This document shows, piece after piece, positions 42,511 through 52,325 of a stretch of 64,000 nt of DNA (position 1 is the stretch's first letter; every line of letters starts with the position of its first letter). Both the position numbers and the translations under genes were made by a program. The notes under the pieces are model-generated. The model made no database searches. It was not told the DNA's origin and was given only the letters and a program-made list of their open reading frames with translations. The DNA is from an uncultured Vampirovibrio sp. (lineage in GTDB: Bacteria > Cyanobacteriota > Vampirovibrionia > Gastranaerophilales > Gastranaerophilaceae). The stretch covers positions 62,001 through 126,000 of the forward strand of contig CAJTXZ010000002.1 in the NCBI GenBank assembly GCA_910583725.1. The letters run 5' to 3'.

Positions 42511-45500
42511 ATGCAAAATTCTCTTCAGGAAATTTTTAATAATTTTGATACTGACACGCTTTCAACTTTTTTAAAAAAGAAAGAGGTGGGAATAAGCCTT
42601 TGTATGACAGGGCTTAACAATCCATTAAGACTTTTAATTCTGAATAAAATTATAAATGTTTACAACAAAAAAGTATTTTTTATTACCCCGAACGAACAGT
42701 CTGCACTAAAATACAGCCAGGATTTAGAATCAATTTTTAACATTAACGCTAAAATTTTTCCTTTTCAGGAAATAAACCCTTATGAAGATATTGACAGGAA
42801 TTATTATATTTATCAGGAGCAGGTGGATGCACTAATGGGCGGGCATTCTCTTGTAATTGCACCTGTAAGAACGCTTTTAGAGAAATTTCCTGACAGAAAT
42901 TTTTATAATAAAAACTCCTTTGAAATTAAAAAAAATGATGAGATTGATTATGCTAAAACCATTGAAAGACTTGTATCTTTAGGGTATAAGAGGGTTCCTA
43001 TGGCAATGGATGCTGGCGAATTTTCAGTTAAGGGTGATATTTTAGATATTTTTACGCTTTATTCATCACCTGTCAGGATAGAATTTTTTGCTGATACTGT
43101 TGAAGATATCAGAATGTTTGACCCAAATACGCAAAAAAGTTTTAAAAAACTTGACAGCATAACGGTTTATCCTCTGCATAAATTTTTGCTTGATGATGAA
43201 ATTAAGGCAGGCTTTAAGAATAAACTCTACAGGGAATTGGAAAAATTTGGCGAAAATGAAGTTTTAGACTTGCTTTTTGGCGAAGTCACAGAAAAGATTC
43301 ACAATGAAGATTATTTTGAGGGGATAGAATATTATCAAAGCTACCTAAACAAAGACCTGGTGCCTGTTTTAGAGTTTTTTAAAGATTATATTTTAATATA
43401 TGATGATACGGCACAAATCAATGCAAAGTTTGAAAACCTTGATAATGAGATGATTACAGCCTATCAGGCAAATTTGGCATCAAATTTAAAACTGCCCTTA
43501 ATGTCTAAAAACCACACAACATTTGAAGAATACAAAAAAGAAATTCAAAAATTTAAAAGGATTGGATTTGATGTATTTTTAGAAAATTTTGAAGGCGATA
43601 ACCTAGGCTATTATGGTATTTCAGACAATTCATTCAGAGATAAATTAATAGAGTTCAACTCAAGCTTGCCGCCTTTTTTCTCATCCTCAGCGGATGAAAT
43701 CACTAATTTTATTAACAAAGAGCTTAAGGCCGGTTCAAAGATTTTTATATGCACAAATTACCCAAAAAGGCTTAGTGAAATTTTAAAAGAGTTTGAAATT
43801 TATTCTGAGGATATTTATATTTTGCCTTCTTTAACCTCAGGCGGAGGAATTATCGAGGAGGCTGAAAACGGTGCCCGGTGGGTATTTTTATCAGATAAGG
43901 AGCTTTTTAACAAAAGATCCAAAGACATAACAAGCCGAAAATACTCATCAAATAAGCAATCGCAAGATTATATTGATTCTATTAACGATATTATGGAGAA
44001 TGAATTTGTGGTTCATTCTATCCATGGAATAGGTATATTTAAAGGACTCCGAAAGGAAGAGATGGACGGGGCTTTGAAGGATTATCTTGAAATAGAATTT
44101 CAGGGCGGCGATAAGCTTTTTATGCCGGCAGAGCAGATAAACCTTCTTTACCGCTACAGAGGCGGAGGAAGCGCTAAGCCGAAGCTTTCAAAGATGGGCG
44201 GAGCGGCTTGGGAAAATACCAAGAATAAGGCAAAGGGCGAAGTTAAAGAAATTGCATATGATTTATTAAAGCTTTACGCTAAGCGTGAAATGTCCACTGG
44301 TATTGCGTTTGAGCCCGACACAACATGGCAGTATGAGATGGAGGATGCGTTTGAATACACCGAAACCCCCGATCAGATGCAGGCTATCATTGATACAAAA
44401 AATGATATGGAAAATTCAAAGCCCATGGATAGGCTTATTTGCGCGGATGTAGGCTTTGGAAAAACCGAAGTTGCAATCAGGGCAATATTTAAGGCTGTTA
44501 TGTCCGGCAAACAGGCCGCTATGATTGCACCTACGACCATCCTTGCCCTGCAGCATTACCAAACAATTCAGGAAAGGTTTAAGCCTTTTTCTGTAAATGT
44601 TCAGCTTTTATCAAGGTTTAAGAGCCCTAAAGAGCGTAAAGAGACAATAAAGATGCTGGCTGATGGCACATGCGATGTTGTAATAGGCACGCACAGCCTG
44701 CTTTTTGACCGTGAATTTCAGAATTTGGGACTTCTTGTGATTGATGAAGAGCACAAATTCGGCGTAGCACATAAGGAAAAGCTGAAACGCTTCCGTGAAA
44801 ACATTGATATACTTTCAATGTCAGCAACACCAATCCCCAGAACGCTGAATATGGCACTATCTAACCTGAAAAATATGTCATTAATCAATACAGCACCGAA
44901 AAACAGGCTTCCTGTAAAAACGTATGTCGGAGAGTTTAATGAAGCACTTTTGAAGAACGCCGTCAATCACGAACTTCAGCGCGACGGTCAGGTCTTTTTC
45001 GTGCACAACCGCGTAGAGAGCATATTTACGGTGGCTCAATATCTTAAAAACCTGCTTCCTAACGCGAAAATAGCCGTGGCGCATGGACAGATGAAAGAAC
45101 AGGAACTTGAGAAAATAATGTATGATTTTGCCCAAAAGGCTTATGACATCCTGGTTTGCACCACAATAATAGAATCAGGGCTTGATATTTCAAACGCAAA
45201 CACAATAATAGTAAATGATTCAGACCGTTTTGGCTTGGCACAGCTTTATCAATTGAGAGGAAGAGTCGGAAGGTCTGACAGGCAGGCGTTTTGCTACTGT
45301 TTCTATAAAAAATCCAAAGAATTAAGCCAGGATGCTTTTAAGAGGCTTTCTGCCATAAAAGACTTTACCAGCCTGGGTTCTGGGTATCATATAGCCCTAA
45401 GAGACATTGAAATCAGGGGTGTTGGGAATATATTAGGCGCAAAACAGCACGGACATATGATAAATGTGGGTTTTGACACCTATGTAAATTTGCTTGAAGA

Positions 45501-46065
45501 GTGCGTAAATGAATTAAAAAACCAAAAAGCCTTACCAGGTAAGGATTTAAGACAAGAAGACAGTGAAAATAAGCATGAGCCCTGCATTGTGGATATTAAG
45601 GCAACAGCATATATTCCGGATGAATGGGTGGGCTCATATGAACAAAAAATGCTTGAATACAAGCGTTTAGCAGATGTTAAGAGCATTGCAGAGCTTGAAA
45701 ATATGGCTTCAAGCCTAAGAGACAGGTTTTCAAAGCTGCCTGAAAGCGTTGAAAACTTAATAAAATTAATACGTTTGAGGCTTTTAGGGAGCAGTGTTAA
45801 TATTACACAAATAAGAGAAACACCCGACAATATAAGGATTTACAGCCCATTTACCATGCAGGAGTGGCTTCTTTTAAAAAGAAAGATTGATTTAAATATT
45901 ACAAAATATTTTCAATGGACAAAACCGCCAAAGTCAGTGAAGAACGCTAAAGGCATACTTTTGATGAAAAAAGCAAACATGAATTTTGATGAAATATTTA
46001 ACATATTGGCGGATTTGTTTTATTATATATCTGGTATTATATTGGAATTTAAAACAAAATCTTAA
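42511..46065 (+). CDS. mfd: transcription-repair coupling factor
   Basis: 1184 residues, full length. It displaces stalled RNA polymerase and recruits UvrA. The UvrB-homology region spans about 1-400 (FPFQEINPYEDIDRNYYIYQ). The RNA-polymerase-interacting domain is near 490-560 (FVVHSIHGIGIFKGLRKEEM). The RecG-like translocase follows: Walker A ADVGFGKTEVA about 645-655, DEEH about 743-747, SATPIPRTLNMAL, GLAQLYQLRGRVGRSDRQA. The C-terminal TRCF domain lies at about 1000-1130. The predicted leaderless start is described separately. The foldase lipoprotein gene follows 16 bases downstream. Confidence 0.97.
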   Translation: MQNSLQEIFNNFDTDTLSTFLKKKEVGISLCMTGLNNPLRLLILNKIINVYNKKVFFITPNEQSALKYSQDLESIFNINAKIFPFQEINPYEDIDRNYYIYQEQVDALMGGHSLVIAPVRTLLEKFPDRNFYNKNSFEIKKNDEIDYAKTIERLVSLGYKRVPMAMDAGEFSVKGDILDIFTLYSSPVRIEFFADTVEDIRMFDPNTQKSFKKLDSITVYPLHKFLLDDEIKAGFKNKLYRELEKFGENEVLDLLFGEVTEKIHNEDYFEGIEYYQSYLNKDLVPVLEFFKDYILIYDDTAQINAKFENLDNEMITAYQANLASNLKLPLMSKNHTTFEEYKKEIQKFKRIGFDVFLENFEGDNLGYYGISDNSFRDKLIEFNSSLPPFFSSSADEITNFINKELKAGSKIFICTNYPKRLSEILKEFEIYSEDIYILPSLTSGGGIIEEAENGARWVFLSDKELFNKRSKDITSRKYSSNKQSQDYIDSINDIMENEFVVHSIHGIGIFKGLRKEEMDGALKDYLEIEFQGGDKLFMPAEQINLLYRYRGGGSAKPKLSKMGGAAWENTKNKAKGEVKEIAYDLLKLYAKREMSTGIAFEPDTTWQYEMEDAFEYTETPDQMQAIIDTKNDMENSKPMDRLICADVGFGKTEVAIRAIFKAVMSGKQAAMIAPTTILALQHYQTIQERFKPFSVNVQLLSRFKSPKERKETIKMLADGTCDVVIGTHSLLFDREFQNLGLLVIDEEHKFGVAHKEKLKRFRENIDILSMSATPIPRTLNMALSNLKNMSLINTAPKNRLPVKTYVGEFNEALLKNAVNHELQRDGQVFFVHNRVESIFTVAQYLKNLLPNAKIAVAHGQMKEQELEKIMYDFAQKAYDILVCTTIIESGLDISNANTIIVNDSDRFGLAQLYQLRGRVGRSDRQAFCYCFYKKSKELSQDAFKRLSAIKDFTSLGSGYHIALRDIEIRGVGNILGAKQHGHMINVGFDTYVNLLEECVNELKNQKALPGKDLRQEDSENKHEPCIVDIKATAYIPDEWVGSYEQKMLEYKRLADVKSIAELENMASSLRDRFSKLPESVENLIKLIRLRLLGSSVNITQIRETPDNIRIYSPFTMQEWLLLKRKIDLNITKYFQWTKPPKSVKNAKGILLMKKANMNFDEIFNILADLFYYISGIILEFKTKS

Positions 46066-46081
46066 AAAAGAGGAGAAATTT

Positions 46082-47239
46082 ATGAAATTATTAAAATCCT
46101 TGCTTATTGCAGGACTATCGGTTGGTTTATTAACAGGCTGTGCGCTTAATAAGACAGCTATTATTACAGTAAACGGCGAACCTATTACAAAGGCACAATA
46201 TGAAGAAGTATTAAAAAGACAAACACAAAATCCGCAGTTCCAGCAACTGGGCCCCGAAGCAAAAGACCCCAACGGTTTTATGATGCTTATGGCAAAGGAC
46301 AGGATTACAAATGAATTAATCGTAAAAACACTGTTAGAACAGCAGGTAAAAGAGCACAAAATCACTGTTAGCGAAGATGATATCAAAGCAAAAAGAAAAG
46401 AGATTGCTGATAAATTAGGCTCAGAAGAAAGATTGCAGGAAGTTTTAAAACAAAACAATGTAACAGAAAGCCAACTTAGGGATGATTTAATCAATGAAAT
46501 TAAGGTAGATAAGCTTGTAACGGCAACAAGCGATGTTAAGGTTTCTGATAAAGATGTTGCTGATTTTTATAACAAAAACAAGCCTTCATTTAACCGTCCG
46601 GAGACTGTTAAAGCTTCACATATCTTAATAGAAGCAAACGCTGATAAAATTAAGCAGGATATAATTAATGCCGATAAGAACGGTAAATTAACTGCTCAGG
46701 AAATTGATAAAAAAGTTAAAGAAAAATTAGACGAAAAAATGGCTCTTGCAAAGAAAGTAAGAGAAGAAGCAGCAAAGGCACCGGATAAATTTGCAGAACT
46801 TGCTAAAAAATATTCTGATGATAAAGTTTCAGGTGCAAATGGCGGAGACTTAGGTTATTTCCCAAGAGAAGCTATGGTAAAACCCTTCTCTGATGCTGCT
46901 TTCAGCCTAAAACCAAACACTGTTTCACAGGTTGTAGTTTCAGAATTCGGCAACCATATAATTATTGTAAAAGATAGAGCAGCAAAGGGTTTACAGCCAT
47001 TAGACAAGGTTAAGGATGAAATTAAGGCTTACCTTGAACAACAAAAGAAAATTGCTGCACTGCAAAAATTATTTGAAGGCTTGAAGGCCACTGCAAAAGT
47101 TGAATATATCGACCAAAGCTTTAATCCTGAAAATATTCAAAAAGCAATAAGGGAGGATATGCAAAGAAAACAGCAGCAGGCACAGCAACAGGCTCAGCCC
47201 GGACAATCTGCACCAATGACACCGGCAGCTCAAAACTAA
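46082..47239 (+). CDS. PpiC/SurA-type peptidyl-prolyl isomerase lipoprotein (PrsA-like foldase)
   Basis: 385 residues from ATG 46082, chosen for GAGGAG six bases upstream and because it yields a proper lipoprotein signal (lipobox LLTGC, Cys near 19). SurA-N-type helices (25-175) precede a parvulin domain. The parvulin opens with VKASHILIEANADK and continues after a charged insertion with FAELAKKYSDD, then GGDLGYFPREAMVKPF and FGNHIIIVKDR. The tail is Q/A-rich. It would assist folding of exported and outer-membrane proteins such as the LptD-like barrel. The gene lies directly after mfd and ends at a strong terminator. Confidence 0.92.
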   Translation: MKLLKSLLIAGLSVGLLTGCALNKTAIITVNGEPITKAQYEEVLKRQTQNPQFQQLGPEAKDPNGFMMLMAKDRITNELIVKTLLEQQVKEHKITVSEDDIKAKRKEIADKLGSEERLQEVLKQNNVTESQLRDDLINEIKVDKLVTATSDVKVSDKDVADFYNKNKPSFNRPETVKASHILIEANADKIKQDIINADKNGKLTAQEIDKKVKEKLDEKMALAKKVREEAAKAPDKFAELAKKYSDDKVSGANGGDLGYFPREAMVKPFSDAAFSLKPNTVSQVVVSEFGNHIIIVKDRAAKGLQPLDKVKDEIKAYLEQQKKIAALQKLFEGLKATAKVEYIDQSFNPENIQKAIREDMQRKQQQAQQQAQPGQSAPMTPAAQN

Positions 47240-47266
47240 GTATTAATTAAAATTTTATGATAATAT

Positions 47267-47310
47267 AAAGCCATTCTTAACAACAAAAGAATGGCTTTTG
47301 TATTTTTTTT
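47267..47310 (+). terminator. rho-independent terminator after the foldase gene
   Basis: AAAGCCATTCTT (47267-47278) and AAGAATGGCTTT (47287-47298) form a perfect 12-base stem with an eight-base loop, followed by TGTATTTTTTTT. Confidence 0.9.
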
Positions 47311-47360
47311 CTAGTGTCTGTAATTAAACAAAACAGATTTAAAAAAAAAGGAGGATTAAT

Positions 47361-47825
47361 TTGGGTAAAGTTATAGAACAAAATAAAATTGAAGAGGTTG
47401 TAAATCACATAAAGAAGCAAAATAAGACCATTGTTGCAACGAACGGATGTTTTGATATTTTGCATGTGGGCCATGTTAGATATCTTAAAAAAAGTAAAAG
47501 TTTTGGAGATGTTTTAATTGTAGGTTTAAATTCTGATGTTTCGGTAAAGTCAATTAAAGGCCCCAGCAGGCCCATTAACAACGAAGACGACAGGGCTGAA
47601 ATTCTGTGTGCACTAAATTCGGTTGATTATGTTGTACTTTTTGATGAGGATTCGCCAAAGAATCTGCTTGAAAAAATTAAGCCGAATGTTTACACAAAAG
47701 GGGCTGATTATACTTTAAATACGCTGCCTGAAGCGGATGTAATACTTAAAAATAACGGCTGGATTGAATTTATAGATTTTGTCGAAGGAAAGTCAACAAC
47801 AAAAATCATCGACAAAATAAAATAA
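47361..47825 (+). CDS. D-glycero-beta-D-manno-heptose 1-phosphate adenylyltransferase (HldE C-terminal/RfaE2 type)
   Basis: 154 residues, a stand-alone nucleotidyltransferase of the cytidylyltransferase superfamily: ATNGCFDILHVGHVRYLKKS with the HxGH motif, GLNSDVSVKSIKGPSRPINN, and DSPKNLLEKIKPNVYTKGAD. It activates heptose-1-phosphate with ATP for LPS inner core synthesis. No fused RfaE kinase domain is present, so the kinase must be elsewhere. The start is TTG 47361, strongly supported by AAGGAGG at about seven bases. It is the first gene of the lipid A cluster, after the terminator. Confidence 0.9.
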   Translation: MGKVIEQNKIEEVVNHIKKQNKTIVATNGCFDILHVGHVRYLKKSKSFGDVLIVGLNSDVSVKSIKGPSRPINNEDDRAEILCALNSVDYVVLFDEDSPKNLLEKIKPNVYTKGADYTLNTLPEADVILKNNGWIEFIDFVEGKSTTKIIDKIK

Positions 47826-47880
47826 TTGTAATAAAATAGACTTATAATTTTCATGGGCAAAAGAGAGGAGACTATAAAAC

Positions 47881-48990
47881 GTGAGTTCTAAAACTTTTAC
47901 ACAAGAAGAAATTTCCCAATTTGTAGACGGCTTGTTAACAAAAACGGTTGATTGCACTATAAATAAAGTTGCTCCGCCTTTGTTAGCGGATGAAAATTCT
48001 CTCGCGCTTGCCCTTGGAGAGGATGAGATTGAGAATCTGGCAAAAACAAAGGCCAAGTGCGCACTTGTGCCACTCGGGGTAAATTTTGACAACCTTTCAA
48101 CAATTGAGGTTGAGCGCCCAAGGCTTGCTATGATGAAATTATTAAACCTCTTTTATGAAGGGCCCGATGCTGCAGTTGGCATTCACCCGAGTGCTGTTAT
48201 TCATCCCGATGCTAAAATCGGCAAAGATGTTTCAATAGGTCCAAATGTCACTATTTCACGCGGGGCTGAAATAGGTGATGGCAGCAAACTTTTAGCAAAT
48301 GTTTATGTAGGAAAATTTGCCAAAATCGGCAAAAACTGCTTGTTTCACCCCGGTGTAAATATAGGCGATTTTATTCATTTCGGCAACAACTGCATAATTC
48401 ACCACGGCGCAAGCATTGGGGCTGATGGTTTCAGTTTTGTTACAGAAAAGCCCGATAACATTGAAACAGCAAGAAAAGAAGGTGAAATCAAGGGCGATAA
48501 GACAGGGCAAAAAGTGTTTAAAATCCCTTCATTAGGGTCTGTTGTGATTGAGGATGATGTTGAAATTGGTGCAAACACAACAATAGACAGAGGAACAATA
48601 GAAAATACGACAATCGGGGCACAGACAAAGATTGATAACCTCGTTATGATTGGACACAACTGCAAAGTAGGCAGGGCCTGCATGATAGTTTCTCAGGTAG
48701 GGATTGCAGGAAGCTGCACAATAGGCGATAGGGTTGTTATCGCAGGCCAGGCAGGTTTGGCTGATCATATAAAGATAGGTTCAGACTCCATAATTCTTGC
48801 CCAGTCAGGCGTTACAAAATCACACCCAGCAAGGTCTGTACTTATGGGTGCACCTGCTGTTCCAAGAAAAGACTTCTTAAAGAGGATGAAATACCTCAGC
48901 GAAGCAGAAGTTATGGTTCAAAAATATAAAAAATACCAGCATTTATTAGAAGATTATGAGAAATTTTTAAATGAAGACGCTAAAATCTAG
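47881..48990 (+). CDS. lpxD: UDP-3-O-(3-hydroxyacyl)glucosamine N-acyltransferase
   Basis: Third step of lipid A synthesis: adds the N-linked 3-hydroxyacyl chain from ACP. 369 residues. An N-terminal uridine-binding domain (1-100) is followed by a left-handed beta helix of hexapeptide repeats (GIHPSAVIHPDAKIGKDVSI onward). The catalytic His region is CIIHHGASIGADGFSF, and a C-terminal helix completes the fold. The start is GTG 47881 with GAGGAG about 10 bases upstream. The last 20 bases overlap lpxC. The order lpxD-lpxC-fabZ-lpxA is the arrangement I know from Cyanobacteria. Confidence 0.96.
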   Translation: MSSKTFTQEEISQFVDGLLTKTVDCTINKVAPPLLADENSLALALGEDEIENLAKTKAKCALVPLGVNFDNLSTIEVERPRLAMMKLLNLFYEGPDAAVGIHPSAVIHPDAKIGKDVSIGPNVTISRGAEIGDGSKLLANVYVGKFAKIGKNCLFHPGVNIGDFIHFGNNCIIHHGASIGADGFSFVTEKPDNIETARKEGEIKGDKTGQKVFKIPSLGSVVIEDDVEIGANTTIDRGTIENTTIGAQTKIDNLVMIGHNCKVGRACMIVSQVGIAGSCTIGDRVVIAGQAGLADHIKIGSDSIILAQSGVTKSHPARSVLMGAPAVPRKDFLKRMKYLSEAEVMVQKYKKYQHLLEDYEKFLNEDAKI

Positions 48991-49825
48991 TTTTAATATC
49001 AAGGGTGTCGGCTTAATGTCGGGCATTGAGTTTGAGGTTGAAATTAAACCAACTGAGGCCAAAGGAATTTATTTTACCTGCGGTGATAAAAAAATTCAGG
49101 CAAATACAGATAATGTCGTATCGTCAGATCATTGTGTGGTTGTTGCAAACATCAATGAGGGAGCCGATTTTAAAGTTGCCCTTATAGAACATTTTATGGC
49201 AGCCTGTGCAATATGCAATATTGACGGCTTGGAGATGAATTTTAAAAACCCTGGAGTTAACGTACCGCTTTATGAAGTACCTATACTTGACGGCTCATCA
49301 AAGGTTTGGGTTGAAGAATTCAACAAAGCGGGCTATCGGGGAGATGAGGATAATTATCCTGTCTTAAATTCGCCTGTTGTGTTTGAGAAAGACAGAAGCA
49401 CAGTTGCAATTTTACCAAGCGAACACAAGACAAAAATAAGCTATATGGTGAATTTTAACCATCCTGATTTATCAAACAGATGGTCAGTGCTTGAAATTGA
49501 TAAAAATCTTGATGAAATAACCGGAGCAAGGACTTTCGGGTATTTAAAAGACCTTGAAACATTTCAAAAAATGGGACTTTCAAAGGGCGTTACGATAGAT
49601 AACACTGTGGGCCTTACAGAAGATGGCTATACAACTGATTTAAGGAGCCAATACGAGCCTAATAAGCATAAAATTCTTGATATTATTGGCGACTTGTATT
49701 TAACAGGAATTAACCCCTTAAAGATGAGTGCCAATATTATTGTAAAAGAGGCAGGACATGCTCTTCATATTGAGGCTGCAAAATTGATGAAAAAAAGCTT
49801 TGCCAAAGAAATGAGTAGGGTTTAG
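48971..49825 (+). CDS. lpxC: UDP-3-O-acyl-N-acetylglucosamine deacetylase
   Basis: Zinc amidase catalysing the committed step of lipid A synthesis. 284 residues with the metal ligands in LIEHFMAA (His74) and HKILDIIGDLYLTG (His and Asp about 237-241), plus the GARTFGYLKDLE and DNTVGL segments. Its ATG lies inside the 3' end of lpxD (20-base overlap), so translation is coupled. Confidence 0.96.
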   Translation: MKTLKSSFNIKGVGLMSGIEFEVEIKPTEAKGIYFTCGDKKIQANTDNVVSSDHCVVVANINEGADFKVALIEHFMAACAICNIDGLEMNFKNPGVNVPLYEVPILDGSSKVWVEEFNKAGYRGDEDNYPVLNSPVVFEKDRSTVAILPSEHKTKISYMVNFNHPDLSNRWSVLEIDKNLDEITGARTFGYLKDLETFQKMGLSKGVTIDNTVGLTEDGYTTDLRSQYEPNKHKILDIIGDLYLTGINPLKMSANIIVKEAGHALHIEAAKLMKKSFAKEMSRV

Positions 49826-49909
49826 ATTTTGCTCAGGGTTTTAAAATAAAGTTTTGGGCAGAATTTTGGGCGGGGTTTTAATTTAAAAATAATTTAACAG
49901 GAGATAAAG

Positions 49910-50359
49910 ATGTCAGATACAATAGTTAAGCCGATTTCTATGGATATTATGGAAATTATGGAGATGATTCCGCACAGATATCCGTTTTTATTGGTAGACA
50001 GAATTACAGAATGCATTCCTGGCGAATATTCAAAGGGATATAAGAATTTGACTGCAAATGAGATGTTTTTTAACGGGCATTTCCCAAACAATCCTATTAT
50101 GCCGGGGGTTTTACAGATTGAAGCTATGGCACAAAATGCAGCACCTATTCTTTTGACATTAGACCAATACAAGGGAAAACTTGCGCTCTTTGCAGGAATT
50201 GACCATGCCAGATTTAAAAATATTGTAAGGCCTGGTGACAGATTTGATATGGAAACAAGGATGACAAAAATAAAAGGGCCGGTTGCAAAATGTGAAGCGA
50301 AAGGTTTTGTTGACGGCAAGCTTTGTGTGGAAGCAGAAATTACGATAGCCCTAAAATAG
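49910..50359 (+). CDS. fabZ: 3-hydroxyacyl-ACP dehydratase
   Basis: Dehydrates 3-hydroxyacyl-ACP in fatty acid elongation and controls the supply of hydroxyacyl chains between phospholipid and lipid A. 149 residues, hot-dog fold: MIPHRYPFLLVDRI, catalytic His57 in NGHFPNNPIMPG and Glu71 in QIEAMAQ. The Shine-Dalgarno CAGGAG precedes the ATG. It lies 84 bases after lpxC and 13 before lpxA. Confidence 0.97.
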   Translation: MSDTIVKPISMDIMEIMEMIPHRYPFLLVDRITECIPGEYSKGYKNLTANEMFFNGHFPNNPIMPGVLQIEAMAQNAAPILLTLDQYKGKLALFAGIDHARFKNIVRPGDRFDMETRMTKIKGPVAKCEAKGFVDGKLCVEAEITIALK

Positions 50360-50372
50360 AAAGTGTGAAAAA

Positions 50373-51200
50373 ATGCCAGCTCTTAATAATATACATAAGA
50401 CAGCAATAATTGATGAAAGCGCAAAGATTGCGCCGGATGTTGAAATAGGCCCTAATGTTGTTATAGGAAAAGATGTAACAATTGAAAAAGGGGTAACAAT
50501 TGGTGCAAATGCGCATATAGAATATGCTGAAATTGGCGAAGGGACAAGAATTTCACCGTTTGCTTCAATCGGAGGCGAGCCGCAAGATTTAGGGTACAAG
50601 GGAGAGCCGACAAAAGTTGTTATCGGCAAAAACTGCTGGATTAGAGAGTTTGCAACAATAAACAGAGCGTCCGGCGAAAACGGGGTAACAAAAATAGGCA
50701 ATAAGTGTATGCTTATGGCATATGCCCACGTTGCACACAATTGCGTGCTTGAAGATGAAGTAATTATGGCAAACGCAGCAACGATTGGGGGACACACGCA
50801 CGTTGGTTTCGGTGCTTTTTTGGGCGGCTTAAGTGTGTATCACCAGAATGTCAGGGTTGGTGAAATGGCAATAGTGTCAGGGGCTTCAGCCACAAGACAA
50901 GATATTCTTCCATATTCAAAATCAGAAGGAATTCCGCCGATTGTACGTGATGTTAATGCTATCGGCCTAAGAAGAAGAGGGGTAGATAAGGCCTCCAGAG
51001 ATGCTATACATAAGGCTATCAGGATATTAAAAAATCCTGAACTAAACACAACAATGGCACTTGATGAGATTGACAAGACGGTTGAAAAGAATGAATATGT
51101 GAATAAACTTGTAGAATTTATCAAGACATCAAAAAGGGGTGTGTGCATAAAATCAAACAAGGATGTTTATATGAATGTAAACACCGGGGAGGAAATATAG
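50373..51200 (+). CDS. lpxA: UDP-N-acetylglucosamine acyltransferase
   Basis: First step of lipid A synthesis: O-acylates UDP-GlcNAc with 3-hydroxyacyl-ACP. 275 residues. The left-handed beta helix (KTAIIDESAKIAPDVEIGPN onward) has catalytic His in AYAHVAHNC. The helical C-terminal domain (IGLRRRGVDKASRDAIHKAI) is typical of LpxA. It starts 13 bases after fabZ, and its stop is immediately followed by the ATG of the peptidase gene with no gap. Confidence 0.97.
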   Translation: MPALNNIHKTAIIDESAKIAPDVEIGPNVVIGKDVTIEKGVTIGANAHIEYAEIGEGTRISPFASIGGEPQDLGYKGEPTKVVIGKNCWIREFATINRASGENGVTKIGNKCMLMAYAHVAHNCVLEDEVIMANAATIGGHTHVGFGAFLGGLSVYHQNVRVGEMAIVSGASATRQDILPYSKSEGIPPIVRDVNAIGLRRRGVDKASRDAIHKAIRILKNPELNTTMALDEIDKTVEKNEYVNKLVEFIKTSKRGVCIKSNKDVYMNVNTGEEI

Positions 51201-52304
51201 ATGAAAAATGTTTATGAAAAATACGCTGAAATTCTGGTTGATTATTCAACGAATGTACAGAAGGGCGATTTAGTTTTAATAAGGGCCGAAAGCCACCTTT
51301 GCCAACCTTTGGTTAAGGAAATTTATAAACTCGTTGTTCAAAAAGGCGCTCATCCCATTGTAAGATGTTCAATTGAAGGATTGGCTGAAACATTTATTAA
51401 ATATGCGGATGATGAACAGTTAGCCTATATTGACCCTATTACAAAGCTTGAATACGAAAAGGTTGATAAATTAATCTCTATTGGAGCACCATTAAATGTT
51501 AAAAATATGGCAAGGGCCAATTCTAAGAAGATGGCAAAAAGGTCATCTGCCACAAGGGATTTATCCACATTAATGTTAAACCGCGCTGCAAGCGGGGATT
51601 TAGCATGGGTGATTGCAGATTTTCCAACCCAGGCACTTGCGCAGGAAGCAAAGATGTCTTTGGATGAATATACTGATTTTATAATCAATGCCTGCTATCT
51701 TGATTTAGAAAATCCTATTGAAAAATGGAAAGAAATAGGAAAAGAACAGGATAGGATTGTTAATATCTTAAACGGCACAAAAAAACTTCATATCATTGGC
51801 GAAAAGACTGATATTACATTTAACGTTGATGGCAGGAAGTGGATCAGCTGCGCCGGGCTTAATAATTTCCCGGATGGAGAGATATTTACATCCCCCGTTG
51901 AAGATTCAGCAAACGGTGAAATTTATTTTGACCTTCCTGCGATTTATCGTGGAAATGAATCACACAAGATTTTGCTAACCCTAAAAGACGGCAAAGTGAT
52001 TGATGCAAAGGCCGAAAAAGGCGAAGAATTTTTGTTATCAATGCTCAATATGGATGAAGGCAGCAGATTTGTCGGAGAAATTGCAATCGGCACAAATGAA
52101 AGAGTGAAGGATATTACAGGTAATATCCTTTTTGATGAAAAAATCGGTGGTGCAATACATATGGCAGTTGGCGCTTCTTATCCTGAAACCGGTGGCAAAA
52201 ACCAATCCGGCCTGCATTGGGATATGATTAAGAGTATGAAGGAAAATTCTACAATATACGCGGATGACAAACTTGTATATGAAAACGGCAAATTTGTTGT
52301 GTAA
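51201..52304 (+). CDS. M29-family aminopeptidase
   Basis: 367 residues of the thermophilic aminopeptidase T family: VLIRAESHLCQPLVKEIYKL at the start. The late metal-binding part is VGEIAIGTN, KIGGAIHMAVGASYPETGG and NQSGLHWDMIKSM (Glu/His/Asp ligands of a dinuclear site). It releases N-terminal residues from peptides in the cytoplasm. GGGGAGG lies before the ATG and overlaps the end of lpxA, so it is part of the lipid A operon by position only; the functional link is unclear. Confidence 0.9.
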   Translation: MKNVYEKYAEILVDYSTNVQKGDLVLIRAESHLCQPLVKEIYKLVVQKGAHPIVRCSIEGLAETFIKYADDEQLAYIDPITKLEYEKVDKLISIGAPLNVKNMARANSKKMAKRSSATRDLSTLMLNRAASGDLAWVIADFPTQALAQEAKMSLDEYTDFIINACYLDLENPIEKWKEIGKEQDRIVNILNGTKKLHIIGEKTDITFNVDGRKWISCAGLNNFPDGEIFTSPVEDSANGEIYFDLPAIYRGNESHKILLTLKDGKVIDAKAEKGEEFLLSMLNMDEGSRFVGEIAIGTNERVKDITGNILFDEKIGGAIHMAVGASYPETGGKNQSGLHWDMIKSMKENSTIYADDKLVYENGKFVV

Positions 52305-52325
52305 AAATTAAAATTCAAAGGCTAA

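Noticed and set aside
45986..46081. Longer start for the foldase lipoprotein
   Set aside because: Would overlap mfd by 80 bases and destroy the lipoprotein signal; ATG 46082 has a good Shine-Dalgarno.
45934..46494. 186-codon frame antisense to the mfd end and the foldase gene
   Set aside because: Shadow of two well supported genes, no start signal.
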